DNA of 64,000 bases, taken from Capra hircus. Taxonomy: Eukaryota; Chordata; Mammalia; Artiodactyla; Bovidae. Numbering within the stretch: position 1 is the stretch's first letter; the number at the start of each line of letters is the position of its first letter. This document shows positions 35,486 to 45,717 of this stretch, in pieces. A program made the translations under genes and the position numbers. The stretch lies in NCBI RefSeq assembly GCF_001704415.2, contig NC_030836.1, positions 21,550,001 through 21,614,000 on the forward strand. Reading direction: 5' to 3'. The notes under the pieces are model-generated. The model searched no databases. It was given only the letters and a program-made list of their open reading frames with translations, and had not been told where the DNA came from.

Positions 35486-36565
35486 ATGGACTCACTTCTG
35501 GAGCATTTGGATCGTTTCTCTGAGGTTCTGGCTGTCTCCCGCACAACCCACGTCAGCACTTGGGACCCCGCAACCGTTCGCAGGGCTTTACAGTGGGCGG
35601 GCTACCTGCGCCACATCCACAGGCGCTTTGGCCGCCATGCCCGTATTCGCAAAGCTCTGGAGCAGCGACTGCAAAACCAGTGGAAGCAGGAGGGTGACTC
35701 TGGGCCCGCTCCAGCCCCGGGCTTGGCGAACTTCCAGGCCTTGGGGCACTGTGACCAGCTGCTGTCTCTGCGACTGCTGGCGAACCCGGCCCTCGGAGAT
35801 GCCTCCTTTCACTTCCTGCTACAGCAGCTCTTTCCCGGCCCCGGCGATCCGGACGCCGAGGAGGAGACGCTCCAGGGCAGCCTGGCCCACTTCGCCCGCT
35901 GCCGGGCCGCTGCCCACATGCTGCGCTTCCACGCCTACAGAGAAAACCCGGTCCTTCAGAAGGACTCAGTGATGAAGACGCAGGCGGAGCTGCTTCTGAG
36001 GCGTCTGCAGGAGGTGGGGGAAGCCGAAGCTGAGGGCCCTGGCAGGCTTCTCAGCCTCCTGTGGGAGCGCCTGCCCCAGAGCAACTTCCTGAAGGTGGTG
36101 GCGGCCGCGCTGCTGCTGCCGGCGGCATCCCCCCGACTCCAAGAAGAGGAATTGAGAGTAGGCAGCCCCAGAACACCGGAAGACGGGCGTCAAGAGCTGC
36201 TTCGTTGGCTTCTGGGGAAATCAGATATCGCGGTTGCCTTTTGCCGCAACCTCCCAGCTGAGCTTTTAACTTCCGTGGCGGGGCGCCATCCAGAGCTGTT
36301 CCCTGTCTATCTGGGTCTGCTCACAAACTGGGGTCGTCAACTGCACTATGACCTTCCGAAAGGCCTTTGGATTGGAACTGAGCCCCAGGATGTGCCCTGG
36401 GAGGAGTTGTTCAGCAGGTTTCAAAGCCTCTGTCAGGCCCCTCCTCCTCTGAAAGATGAAGTTCTAACTGCCCTGAAGTCCTATAAGGCTCAAGATGGAG
36501 ATTTCGAAGTCCCTGGTCTTAGCATCTGGACAGACCTGTTGTTAGCTCTTGGGAGTCTTGTATGA
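35486..36565 (+). CDS. FANCF: FANCF, Fanconi anaemia core complex subunit F
   Basis: FANCF is a nuclear adaptor of the Fanconi anaemia core ubiquitin-ligase complex. It helps hold FANCC/FANCE and FANCA/FANCG together so that FANCD2-FANCI is monoubiquitinated during interstrand crosslink repair. The 359-residue product matches the family over its whole length. The N-terminus is MDSLLEHLDRF. The conserved STWDPATVRRALQWA block is at residues 24-38 and HIHRRFGRH at 43-51. NFQALGHCD at 82-90 follows. The C-terminal helical-repeat region ends with PPLKDEVLTAL and FEVPGLSIWTDLLLAL. Human FANCF is 374 residues, so small deletions are expected in the variable middle. The start is the ATG at 35,486: it aligns with the human start, and the upstream in-frame extension to 35,408 has no ATG. 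There are no introns, frameshifts or premature stops. GC content is far above the surroundings. The gene is well conserved and looks functional. Confidence 0.97.
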   Translation: MDSLLEHLDRFSEVLAVSRTTHVSTWDPATVRRALQWAGYLRHIHRRFGRHARIRKALEQRLQNQWKQEGDSGPAPAPGLANFQALGHCDQLLSLRLLANPALGDASFHFLLQQLFPGPGDPDAEEETLQGSLAHFARCRAAAHMLRFHAYRENPVLQKDSVMKTQAELLLRRLQEVGEAEAEGPGRLLSLLWERLPQSNFLKVVAAALLLPAASPRLQEEELRVGSPRTPEDGRQELLRWLLGKSDIAVAFCRNLPAELLTSVAGRHPELFPVYLGLLTNWGRQLHYDLPKGLWIGTEPQDVPWEELFSRFQSLCQAPPPLKDEVLTALKSYKAQDGDFEVPGLSIWTDLLLALGSLV

Positions 36566-36731
36566 TATTGCACTGGGGAAGAGACAAGTTTTCAGCCCAG
36601 GCCCAAGTTCTCAGTGGGCAACATTGTGTTACTGATTACTCGAATGTATGGTTTACAAAATTAAAATTCCTGTGTTCTCACCACATCTCCTGTGCTTTCA
36701 TGTGTCCAAAATATTTTAGGTCCTAATATAT

Positions 36732-36737
36732 AATAAA
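36732..36737 (+). promoter_or_regulatory. Proximal poly(A) signal for FANCF
   Basis: AATAAA lies about 167 bp after the stop codon and would give a short 3' UTR. Confidence 0.5.
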
Positions 36738-37066
36738 GTAATTGTAACTTAATTACAAATATGTAAAGTAACTGCCTTGTAGTGCCATGGAGTTTCTGGA
36801 TAGAGGAGGTAACATTGCAAGTATCCTACCTAAAGCCATAGATTTAACAATAGTGTTTTAGAATATGCATTTCTAATAATCCTGAAAATATATGTGCTTG
36901 TCCCAGAAAAAGTAGTTTTACAGTGACCAACGAGACAACGTTTTTATGTTATTAATGCCTTACTTTTGTAGGTTGTTTTTGTTTTTGTTTTTTAAGTCCT
37001 CAGAAGTGAAGAGATTTCTTTAACCAACAACATGTGTTGTCAGAAATGGTTTGGAAGGCCAACTGG

Positions 37067-37192
37067 CCTGCTAAGTCACTTCAGTCGTGTCTGACTCTGT
37101 GCGACCCCATGGACTGCAGCCACCCAGGTTCCTCCATCCGTGGGATTTTCCAGGCAAGAGTACTGGAGTGGGGTGCCACTGCCTTCTCCGTG
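37067..37192 (-). repeat. BOV-A2-type monomer SINE
   Basis: An antisense copy from 'gctaagtcacttcagtcgtg' to 'gccactgccttctcc', lying in what may be the FANCF 3' UTR. Confidence 0.85.
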
Positions 37193-37249
37193 GACTTTAA
37201 ACTCTGGATTTTGGCCTTGCTAACCTGACATTCTAATAAGTTAACCAGC

Positions 37250-37423
37250 CTTGTGTGCCTGGGTGCTCAGTTGCCTCTGTCTCTTTGGGACCCCATGGAC
37301 TGTAGCCTTCCAGTCTTCTCTATCCATGGAACTTTCCAGGCAAGAATACTGGAGTAGGATTCCTACCAGAGGGGAATCTTCCCCACCCAGGGGTCAAACC
37401 TACATTTCCTGCATTGGCAGTTG
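37250..37423 (-). repeat. Bov-tA SINE, truncated
   Basis: An antisense copy with 'accccatggactgtagcctt' and 'aagaatactggagtaggatt', lost near 'cctgcattggcagttgga'. Confidence 0.82.
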
Positions 37424-38570
37424 GAACATGTGTTATTCAGAAATTTTGTTTTTCATTTCTGCAAATTGAAAGACCAATAATTTAAAAGCATCACCTTAAA
37501 GACAAGGAAAAAAGTTTTTAAAGCATAGTAAATGCAAATCTATGCCTCTGGATTTGATGGCAAAAGACTCAAAACAGACTTCTAAATTAGTACTGCTTCT
37601 GCCGTTGAGGTTAATACATCACAACCTTGGTGTTAGAGTTGCCTTATATTAAATCAAGTGTTGAGTATAAAAATAAGGTTCTCCCACTTTTCCCTTGGTG
37701 AATACCCTATGGGGGCAGTTTAGAATATTTGTTTAGTATGTGTAGGAACCTAATTTTTTGAGTTTACCCAGATGTTCCACACCTGGCAGAGTGATTCCCA
37801 ATCACCAAACATAAGAATAATGTATTCATTTTTATTAGGGGGGAGTACTACTTCCTGTTCAAGATGTTTTCTTCCATATCCAGGTTAGTTGGTTGCAAGA
37901 TTCTTCAGGAAATGTAAAAATCATAAAGTTGATTTGAGCAAAAAAAAATTGTAGAATGTAGAATTTTTTTATTCTGTAGTGAAATCTGGAATAAAGTACT
38001 ATCCCACTAGCAAGTACACTTTCCCAGGTAGATAATCCTGTGTTAACACTAACAAGTTTGTATTTCCCGTGATTTGATTCTCTTTCCTAGCTCTAATCCA
38101 TGTAGGTCATATTTTAGATTTAATTTGCCATGAATACAAGAATAAAGACAATTCCTTCTGTTCATTACCTGAAGATCTTTTTTCAGGAAACATAACTCAG
38201 TGAAGAGTTATATTCACACAACTTGTGATATTGACCCATAACCATAAAATTTAGTTTTAAAGAGTGAGAGTTTGTAAACTTATTTCCCTATTTCTGCTGC
38301 TACATTGCACTTTTATTTAAGATAAAATGATAACAATGGTTATAGACTCCAGTAAAGAAAATTTTTAAATCTATTGTTATGCTTACCATATTTTAGGCTC
38401 CATGCTATGTTCATTACATAGGTAACCATATTTAGTCTTCACATCAAGATTGTATTGTTATAAATCTAGATATAGGCTAAAGAAAATTAACTACAACACC
38501 CAAGAGCACACAGAAAATCAGCAACATAGAATAGAAGCTAATCTGTTATTTCCCCCCACCTAGAGCCTAG
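37424..38570 (+). other. Probable FANCF 3' UTR and flank
   Basis: Human FANCF mRNA has a long 3' UTR. If this is shared, the transcript may extend to AATAAA at 37,990-37,995 or 38,141-38,146. A possible MIR relic lies near 38,390-38,560. No other gene is seen. Confidence 0.4.
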
Positions 38571-38579
38571 AACAGTGCC

Positions 38580-38682
38580 TGGCATGGCTTGTGGGATCTT
38601 AGTTCCCAGACCAGGGATTGAACTTCGGCAGGGCAGGGAGAGCCCTGAGTCCTTATTACTGGGCATCCAGGGAATTCCCTTT
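38580..38682 (-). repeat. CHR-type SINE fragment
   Basis: Antisense tRNA-Glu-derived pattern: 'cttgtgggatcttagttccc', 'gaccagggattgaacttcgg', then 'gcatccagggaattcc'. Confidence 0.68.
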
Positions 38683-38716
38683 AATTTCTATTCTTGATCT
38701 TATTTTAAACAAAGTT

Positions 38717-39380
38717 CAGTCATTCAGTCATGTCCAACTCTGGACATGGACTGCAGCATGCCAGGCTTCCCTGTCCATCACCAACTCCGGGAGCTTACTC
38801 AAACTCACATCCATAGAGTCAGTGATGCCGTCCAACCATCTCATCCTCTCTCGTCCCCTTCTCCTCCTGCCTTCAATCTTTCCCAGTACCACGGTCTTTT
38901 CCAAGGAGTCAGGTCTTCGCATCAGGTAGCCAAAGTATTGTCATTTCAGCTTCAGCATCAGTCCTTACAATGAATATTCAGGATTGATTTCCTTTAGGAT
39001 TGACTGGTTGGATCTCCTTGCAGTCCAAGGGACTCTCAAGAGTCTTCTCCAACACCACAGTTCAAAAGCATCAATTCTTTGGTGCTCAACTTTCTTTATA
39101 GTTCAACTCTCATATCCACACATGACTACTGGAAAAACCATACTTTGACTAGATGAACCTTTGTCAGCAAAGAAATGTCTCTACTTTTTAGTATGCTGTC
39201 TAGGTTGGTCATAGCTTTTCTTCCAAGGAGCAAGCGTCTTTTAATTTCATGGCTGCAGTCACCATCTGCAGTGATTTTGGAGTCCAAAAAAATAAAGTAT
39301 GTCACTGTTTCCATTGTTTCCCCATCTATTTGCCTTGAAGTGATGGACTGGATGCCATGATCTTAGTTTTCTGAATGTTG
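38717..39380 (-). mobile_element. BovB LINE 3' portion with target duplication
   Basis: A 5'-truncated minus-strand BovB of about 664 bp. The pieces at 38,728-38,922 and 39,126-39,314 keep blocks of the BovB C-terminus (RMRWLDGITDSMDVSLSKL; SKITADGDCSHEIKRRLLLG) in separate frames. An exact 9-bp duplication (aacaaagtt) lies at 38,708-38,716 and 39,381-39,389. Broken frames mean no activity. Confidence 0.9.
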
Positions 39381-39639
39381 AACAAAGTTGAACTTAAAGT
39401 TAAGGACTTAAAAACATGATACTGATATAGGAATTTTATTATCACTCCAGAATCTATATCTAGGAAGAAAGTGAAAGGAGGAATGGGAAATTGAATAAAT
39501 GAATTCAGGATACTTATGAAACAGCAGATAAAAATGACCGCATATGTGTATGTTGGTTTTTGTTAATATTATGGAGGACAAATATCAATGCTCTGTTAGA
39601 ACTTCCCTCAGGCTGGCTGTATATTTATTAAGTATATTA

Positions 39640-40115
39640 AAATGGATAAGAAAGCTGTGGTACATATACACAATGGAGTATTACTCAGCCACTAAAAAGA
39701 ATTCATTTGAATCAGTTCTGATGAGATGGATGAAACTGGAGCCGATCATACAGAGTGAAGTAAGCCAGAAAGAAAAACACCAATACAGTATACTAACACA
39801 TATATATGGAATTTAGAAAGATGGCAATGACGACCCTGTATGCAAGACAGCAAAAAAGACACAGATGTGTATAACGGACTTTTGGACTCAGAGGGAGAGG
39901 GAGAGGGTGGGATGATTTGGGAGAATGGTATTCTAACATGTATACTGTCATGTAAGAATCGAATCTCCAGTCTATGTCTGATGCAGGATACAGCATGCTT
40001 GGGGCTGGTGCATGGGGATGACCCAGAGAGATGTTATGGGGAGGGAGGTGGGAGGGGGGTTCATGTTTGGGAACGCATGTAAGAATTAAAGATTTTAAAA
40101 TTAAAAAAAAAATGT
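39640..40115 (+). repeat. L1 3' end with poly(A)
   Basis: The end of L1 ORF2 is recognisable ('tacacaatggagtattactc', 'agagtgaagtaagccagaaa'). The ruminant-type 3' UTR ends in 'gaattaaagattttaaaatt' plus an A-run near 40,103-40,112. It is cleaner than the other L1 pieces here and so looks younger. It is 5'-truncated. Confidence 0.85.
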
Positions 40116-40414
40116 TTTAAATCTAAATACTCTTGTCTAAGAGCTGGCTACTTACTTACGTTCTGATTCTAATGGAAAATATGTAATATTTGACTTTGAG
40201 TGTAAAATGTGTAATATTTGAGTAAATAAGGCTTTGCATTTGTATGCTGTCATATAGTATACAAAGCTGTACAGTTAAATAATCTTAGCATAACCTCTTA
40301 ATACAACTGTTAGGGTAATGTGCTGTGAACTTCAAATTTTATTAATCAAAGAGTTGAGACTACAGTTCAATTTGTTATGAATTTGAGCAAACTTTGGGAG
40401 ATAGTGGATGATAG

Positions 40415-40485
40415 AGGAGCCTGGTGTGCTGCAATCCATGGGGTTGCAGAGAGTCAGACACAACTTAGCGAGTGAACAGCAGTAA
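40415..40485 (+). repeat. Bov SINE/BovB 3' fragment
   Basis: Only a sense 3' end remains: 'ggagcctggtgtgctgcaat', 'gagtcagacacaacttagcg'. Confidence 0.72.
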
Positions 40486-40946
40486 CAAATAGTGGCTCTG
40501 TAAGTGGTAAAGTCAACAAGGATCTGGATCTCCTCTCACTTAAATTCAGTCCACAAATCATTTTTGGGGAGGTAGATTGGTGATGTGAGAATCAATACAG
40601 GACTGGCACATGGGAGAAAATATATTTATCAAATATTATTTAAATTCAGGTTATTATCTACTATTATAACTTTAACCTGGTTTATTCACTTTCACAGTCA
40701 GAGTCTCCTCATCTATAAAATGGAAAACTTCTAGCTTGTGGTTGTCTGGGGAAATGGCAAGGGAGGTTGGATTGGGATATTTGGGACTAGAATGGATAAA
40801 CAGCAAGGTCCTATCATATAGCACAGGGAAGTATATTCAATATTCTGTAATAAGTCATAATAGAAAAGAATATGAAAAATATGTGTATATCTTAAACACT
40901 TTGCTGTATACCAGAAACAAATAAATGTATTATTAATCAACTATGT

Positions 40947-41158
40947 GTGTGTATGCTCAGCCATGACTGATTCTTTGGGACCCCACAGACTGTAACCCAC
41001 CAGGCTCCTTTGCCTATGGAATTTTCCAGGCAAGAATACTGGAGTGGGTTGCCATTTCCTACTCTAAGGGATGTTCCTGACCCAGGGATCAAACCTACAT
41101 CTCTTGTGTCTCCTGCATTGGCAGGCAGATTCTTTACCACAGAGCCACCTGGGAAGTT
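40947..41158 (-). repeat. Bov-tA SINE in cluster
   Basis: An antisense copy from 'tatgctcagccatgactgat' to 'agagccacctgggaagttcc'. First of four Bov units inside the L1 3' end. Confidence 0.88.
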
Positions 41159-41171
41159 CCCAAACTATCCA

Positions 41172-41303
41172 TGGTGGTGGTGGTTTAGTTGCTAAGTTGT
41201 GTCTGACTATTTGCGACCCCATGGACTATACCCTGCCAGGCTCCCCTATCCATGGAATTTCACAGTCCAGAATACTAGAATGGGTTACCATTTCCCTTCT
41301 CCA
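41172..41303 (-). repeat. Bov-A monomer SINE in cluster
   Basis: Antisense: 'gtttagttgctaagttgtgt' to 'accatttcccttctccag'. Confidence 0.85.
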
Positions 41304-41304
41304 G

Positions 41305-41586
41305 CTGCTGCTGCTGCTGCTGCTAAGTCACTTCAGTCCTGTCCGACTCTGTGCGACCCCATAGACTGCAGCGCACCAGGCTCCCCCGTCCCTGGGATTC
41401 TCCAGGCAAGAACACTGGAGTGGGTTTCCATTTCCTTCTCCAATGCATGAAAGTGAAAAGTAAAAGTGAAGTTGCTCAGTCGTGTCCGACTCCTAGCGAC
41501 CCCATGGACTGCAGCCTACCAGGTTCCTCCATCCATGGGATTTTCCAGGCAAGAGTACTGGAGTGGGGTGCCATTGCCTTCTCCAG
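41305..41586 (-). repeat. BOV-A2 dimeric SINE
   Basis: A full dimer: a (CTG)n start at 41,306-41,324, the first unit with 'cgaccccatagactgcagcg', the linker 'gcatgaaagtgaaaag', and the second unit with 'cgaccccatggactgcagcc', ending 'gccattgccttctccag'. Confidence 0.92.
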
Positions 41587-41779
41587 CTATACAATACTAA
41601 ATCAACTATACTTTAGTTAAATTAATTCCCCAATATGATCTTGGTTCAAGAAATTTTATCAGTTATTGTATTTTACTTTATTATATTTTGAGTGAGTTTA
41701 TGACATGCAAATACAGAATTATTATAATAAATTGAAATGTTTATTTATAAAAATTTAAAATAACATTTTATTTTTATTT

Positions 41780-41968
41780 TCTTAAATTTTAAACTTCTAA
41801 TTTTGTACTGGGGTATAGACAATTAACAACGTTGTGACAATTTCATGTGAACAGCAAAAGGACTCAGCCATACATATACAGGTACCCACTCTCCCCAGAC
41901 TCCCCTCCCATCCAGGCTGCCACATAACACTGAGCAGAGCTCCATGTGCTCTACCGTAGGTCTTCCTC
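41780..41968 (-). repeat. L1 3' UTR fragment (antisense)
   Basis: The text 'ttgtactggggtatagacaa', 'gaacagcaaaaggactcagc' and 'cataacactgagcagagctc' matches the antisense ruminant L1 3' UTR. A CHR SINE follows directly and probably disrupted it. Confidence 0.65.
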
Positions 41969-41971
41969 TAT

Positions 41972-42411
41972 TATTTATTTTTGGCTGTGCTGGGTCTTCG
42001 TTGCTGCACAGGCTTTTCTCTGGTTGTGGCGAGGGAGGGCTCCTTTCTAGTTGCAGTTCTCGGGCTTCTTATTGCAGCGGCCTCTCTGGCCGTGAAGCAC
42101 GCATGGGCTCTCTTGCTGTGAAGCACGCATGGGCTCTCTGGCCGTGAAGCACGCATGGGCTCTCTTGCTGTGAAGCACGCATGGGCTCTCTGGCTGTGAA
42201 GCACGCATGGGCTCTCGGCTGCTTGGGCTTCAGTAGTTGTGGCACATGGGCTCAGTAGTTGCAGTTTCTGGGTTTTAGAGCACAGGCTTAATGGTTGTGG
42301 CACATGAGCTTGGTGGCTCCACAGCTTGTGGGATCTTCCCTGACCAGGGCTCAAACCCGTGTCTCTTGCATTAGCAGGTGGATTCCTTACACTGAGCCAC
42401 CAGGGAAGCCC
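41972..42411 (-). repeat. CHR-2-type SINE with internal minisatellite
   Basis: An antisense copy from 'ttatttttggctgtgctggg' through 'tcgttgctgcacaggctttt' to 'tgagccaccagggaagccc'. It is longer than usual because a central 26-bp segment is repeated in tandem (42,081-42,210). A 165-codon minus frame across it is a by-product of the repeat. Confidence 0.88.
42081..42210. repeat. 26-bp minisatellite, five copies
   Basis: Five tandem units end at 42,106, 42,132, 42,158, 42,184 and 42,210, each containing 'gtgaagcacgcatgg'. Two unit types alternate ('ctctggccg' and 'ctcttgctg'; the fifth is 'ctctggctg'), giving a 52-bp higher-order period. Confidence 0.93.
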
Positions 42412-42666
42412 TGAACCTTTTGTTTTATAGTGAGACTTTCTGCTGTAAAATCTTGCCTTTTCCCCCAATGTTTCCTCTCCTGCACTTGTTCTAATTCTCT
42501 TGTGATTCTGATTAGGCCTGTATTAAATCTTCTTACACTACTCGTATTCCTACAATCTCTCTTTCATAGTTTTTCTCTCCTTACTACTCTACACATATGT
42601 GGAAACTGCTGTTACCTCCTAGAATACATTTCCCTATCTTCATTTTAGTAATCCTATCTCAGCCCC

Positions 42667-42879
42667 TGATGGCTCAGCAGTAAAGAACTCACCTACAATG
42701 CAGGAGACACAGGAGATGTGGGTTCGATCCCTGGGTCAGGAAGATCCCCTGGAGGAGGAAAATGGCAACCCACTCCAGTATTCTTGCCTGGAGAATCCCA
42801 TGAACAGAGGAGCCTGGTGGGCTACAGTCCAAAGGATCACAAACAGTTGGACACGACTGAGTGATTAAGCATGGCACGG
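42667..42879 (+). repeat. Bov-tA SINE with target duplication
   Basis: A sense copy from 'ctgatggctcagcagtaaag' to 'cacgactgagtgattaagca'. An exact 9-bp duplication (ctcagcccc) lies at 42,658-42,666 and 42,880-42,888. Confidence 0.92.
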
Positions 42880-42888
42880 CTCAGCCCC

Positions 42889-45400
42889 AAGTTTCCGCTA
42901 GAATTGGCCACCCAGCTAGAGAGTAAGTTTCCCAGGCTGTCTTGCAGTTAGTTACGTTTGGCCGTAACACTAGCTTTTGACCATTTGTGTATAACCAGAA
43001 TTGACATCCACAACTGAGGGTTCACACTCCAGAAATATGAAATCATCTGCCTTTAAAGCTCTCTTTCTCACTTCAAACTGGCTGGAGGGTCATGTGGTAC
43101 TGGTGAGCTACCTTGAATTATAAGACTGAGAAAGACTGGAACAACGGCTGAGAAACGTAAGGTCAGTGTTCAGGATGGCAGACCAGAGCCCACTTGTCCC
43201 ATTTGTCTTGTTATTAGAGAAATACATTTCTTTTTACCCTTCTTTTATCCAAATCACTGCTTTGAGGTGTAGTTGTCACATCAACTTTGCCTATACCCTC
43301 AGTAAATATATTGGTATATTCTTATTCATCCACTCTTATCTATCTGATGTTTAAGTAATCCATTATGTTTTAAATTTCAACAAAAATTTTTTTTTTCCTG
43401 TAAGTCTTCTTTGGCTTTTTACCCTCTCAAATTTTTCTGATCATTTTGTATAATCTGATGTTACATGTTTATTTTTTGTGATTCCATTTTTTTTTACATT
43501 GTTATTTCATAGTCTGTAGTAATAATTTCAAAACCTCAAGTCCCTGGGGATCTAATCCTGTTTGTTGTTTCTATGATTCTCACTCATGATAAGTTGTTTC
43601 TTTACATATTTCTTTACATATATTGTGAGTTCACATTTGTTTGATTTAATCTATGGAAACCAAGATGTCTAAATAGGGTATTCTTTCCCCATAAGGGCAT
43701 TTTCAATAGTTTCTGTCAGTAGTGAACACATGTAACCTAGGGGCTCTTTGACAAGGTTTCTGGCTTAAAGAAAGGAAATTTGACTTCAATTTCCCTACCT
43801 TGTGGCTTGCTCAAAGTATAAGTTATAAATCTGATTTGCATACTATTCACACCTCTTTGTTGTGGGAGATATATATATTTGAAGGAGGAAGATAGTCTGG
43901 GAATTTCCTCTATTTCTTAAAATTTCAACAAAGCATTTGAAGCATATATTATTGAGAATCTAAATGTTTACAGCAGTTGAGTCCTACTGAACATATAGTC
44001 ATAGCTTTGCCAAAAGCAAAAGGCCTCATTTTTGCTTTAACCCTTGCCGCTCTGAATTTTCCCATCAATATTCCTCTTAAAGAAGTCAAGGTCACCCATC
44101 ATCTTTATCATCCCAAATTCAAAGGACATTTTTCTGATCTCAAGTAATTTGACTTAGTAGCATTAGATATTTTGACCCTTTTCTGCTTTTTGAAACTAGT
44201 CTTGAAATTCTGCTCTCAAAACTTGTGTGACATTCCTCTATCCTGGTTTCCTCTTACGTTTCTAGCTATATTTTTCTCGTTCTGATTTTTTTTGGCTCCT
44301 TCTCTCTGAATCAATCTTCCCCAGGATTTCTCAAAGTGTAATAGTCTGCTTCCTCTCTTGTACATGCTCTCATCCCAGGTGATCTCATCCCTTTTCCAGA
44401 GCTTTACATACTACCCGTATGCTTTCAACCACCCAATTAACATCTGCAACCCAGAGCCCTCATCAGAACTTCATGGTGAATGTCCTCACTTCAATGTCTC
44501 ACAAGCCTCTCAAGCCAAATATATGCAAGACAGAATTCTTCATATCTCCACAGAAGCCTGCTTATCCCTATGCATTTCTCAGTAAATAGCCAGAAACCTG
44601 GGAATTATTCTTGAATTCTTTCACTCACTTAGCCCTCATAGGCAATTTATTAACATATTTCACCTTATCTAAATTTCTACTCATTAGGACAGGACAGTGT
44701 GACCATAGATTCTTATTTTCCCAGGACAGATGGGGGTTATGCCTGTTGTCCTGGCATAGTTGATACAGGTACGGTATGCTTTTTCATTCTCTAAAATGCC
44801 CTGGTTTGGCTGATAACTCATATGCTCACCCATCTATCACATCTCTGCCAGATCACCACAATGAGCTGGCTTCTATATTTGCTTTTTAGCAGATTTTACA
44901 GTCCATTCTCCACCAAAAAGCTCAAGCAGTCAATTTTCAGTCATGTTCACTGAGAAATTTAAAGTCAATGGGAGAAAACTTACACAGACTTTTATTACTA
45001 TGTCTATCTATAGTAGCATCTGTACACACATACTTCTCCTTCTGTCTGTTGACAGTAATAAGCTATTCTATAATAAGCCAATTTCTATACACTCCAGCCT
45101 CATGGGAATTCTTTCAGTTCTTGGAGTAGAAAAGCTGAGCTTTTTCCAGTCTTAGAAACTTTTCTTATATTGTTAGTTCAGCTAAGAATGTTCTCACCTA
45201 GTCTTCACTTTACAGCTTAATTTCATTCTCTCACCATGATGCCTCTGTCTAGACATGTTTCACCCTGTTATTTTTCTTCAGACCACCCATTTTCCTATAG
45301 TTGTGTTGTTCATGTGTGTCTGTCTTTTCTACTAGAGTATAAATTTATTAAGGACAAAACTGTTGTGCTTGAATGTTCAAGGCCTTCATACTATACTGGC
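42889..45400. other. Non-coding interval with L2-like relics
   Basis: No gene. The stretches 44,330-44,910 and 45,100-45,390 ('ctagagtataaatttattaa' near the end) resemble diverged L2 3' sequence, but the ends cannot be fixed. Confidence 0.4.
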
Positions 45401-45409
45401 ATATATTAT

Positions 45410-45604
45410 GTGAAAGTGAAAGTCGGTCAGTTGTGTGCAACTCTTTGTGACCCCATGGACTACACTGTTCATGAAATTCTCCAGGCCAGAATACTGGAGT
45501 GGATAGCCTTTCCCTTCTCCCGGGGATCTTCCCAACCTAGGGATCGAACCCAGGTATCCAGCATTGAAGGCAGATTCTTTACCAGCTGAGCCACAAGGGA
45601 AGCC
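45410..45604 (-). repeat. Bov-tA SINE
   Basis: An antisense copy from 'gtgaaagtgaaagtcggtca' to 'agctgagccacaagggaagc'. Confidence 0.88.
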
Positions 45605-45607
45605 CAA

Positions 45608-45717
45608 GAAAACTGGAGTGGGTAGCCTATCCCTTCTCCAGCGGATCTTCCTGACCCAGAAATCGAACCAGGGTCTCCTGCATTGCAGGTGGATTCTTTA
45701 CCAGCTGATCTACATGT
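45608..45717 (-). repeat. Bov-tA partial duplicate
   Basis: A second antisense 5' half begins at 'aaactggagtgggtagccta' and ends near 'ctttaccagctgatctac', directly after the previous copy. It may be a partial tandem duplication. Confidence 0.82.

Larger units (their letters stand above)
40738..41625 (+). repeat. L1 3' end interrupted by a SINE cluster
   Basis: The L1 3' UTR reads from 'ggaaatggcaagggaggttg' through 'tatcatatagcacagggaag' to the near-terminal 'aatcaactat' at 40,935-40,944. The terminal part reappears at 41,600-41,609, followed by 'actttagttaaa'. The DNA between is a run of antisense SINEs, so the repeated motif is the core of a target duplication. Confidence 0.78.

Noticed and set aside
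42081..42210. Tandem repeats considered as a CRISPR array
   Set aside because: Units are head-to-tail with no unique spacers, inside a mammalian SINE.
41971..42468. A 165-codon minus frame with repeated peptide units
   Set aside because: It comes from the 26-bp minisatellite in a CHR SINE. 26 is not a multiple of 3, so the peptide repeat is a by-product.
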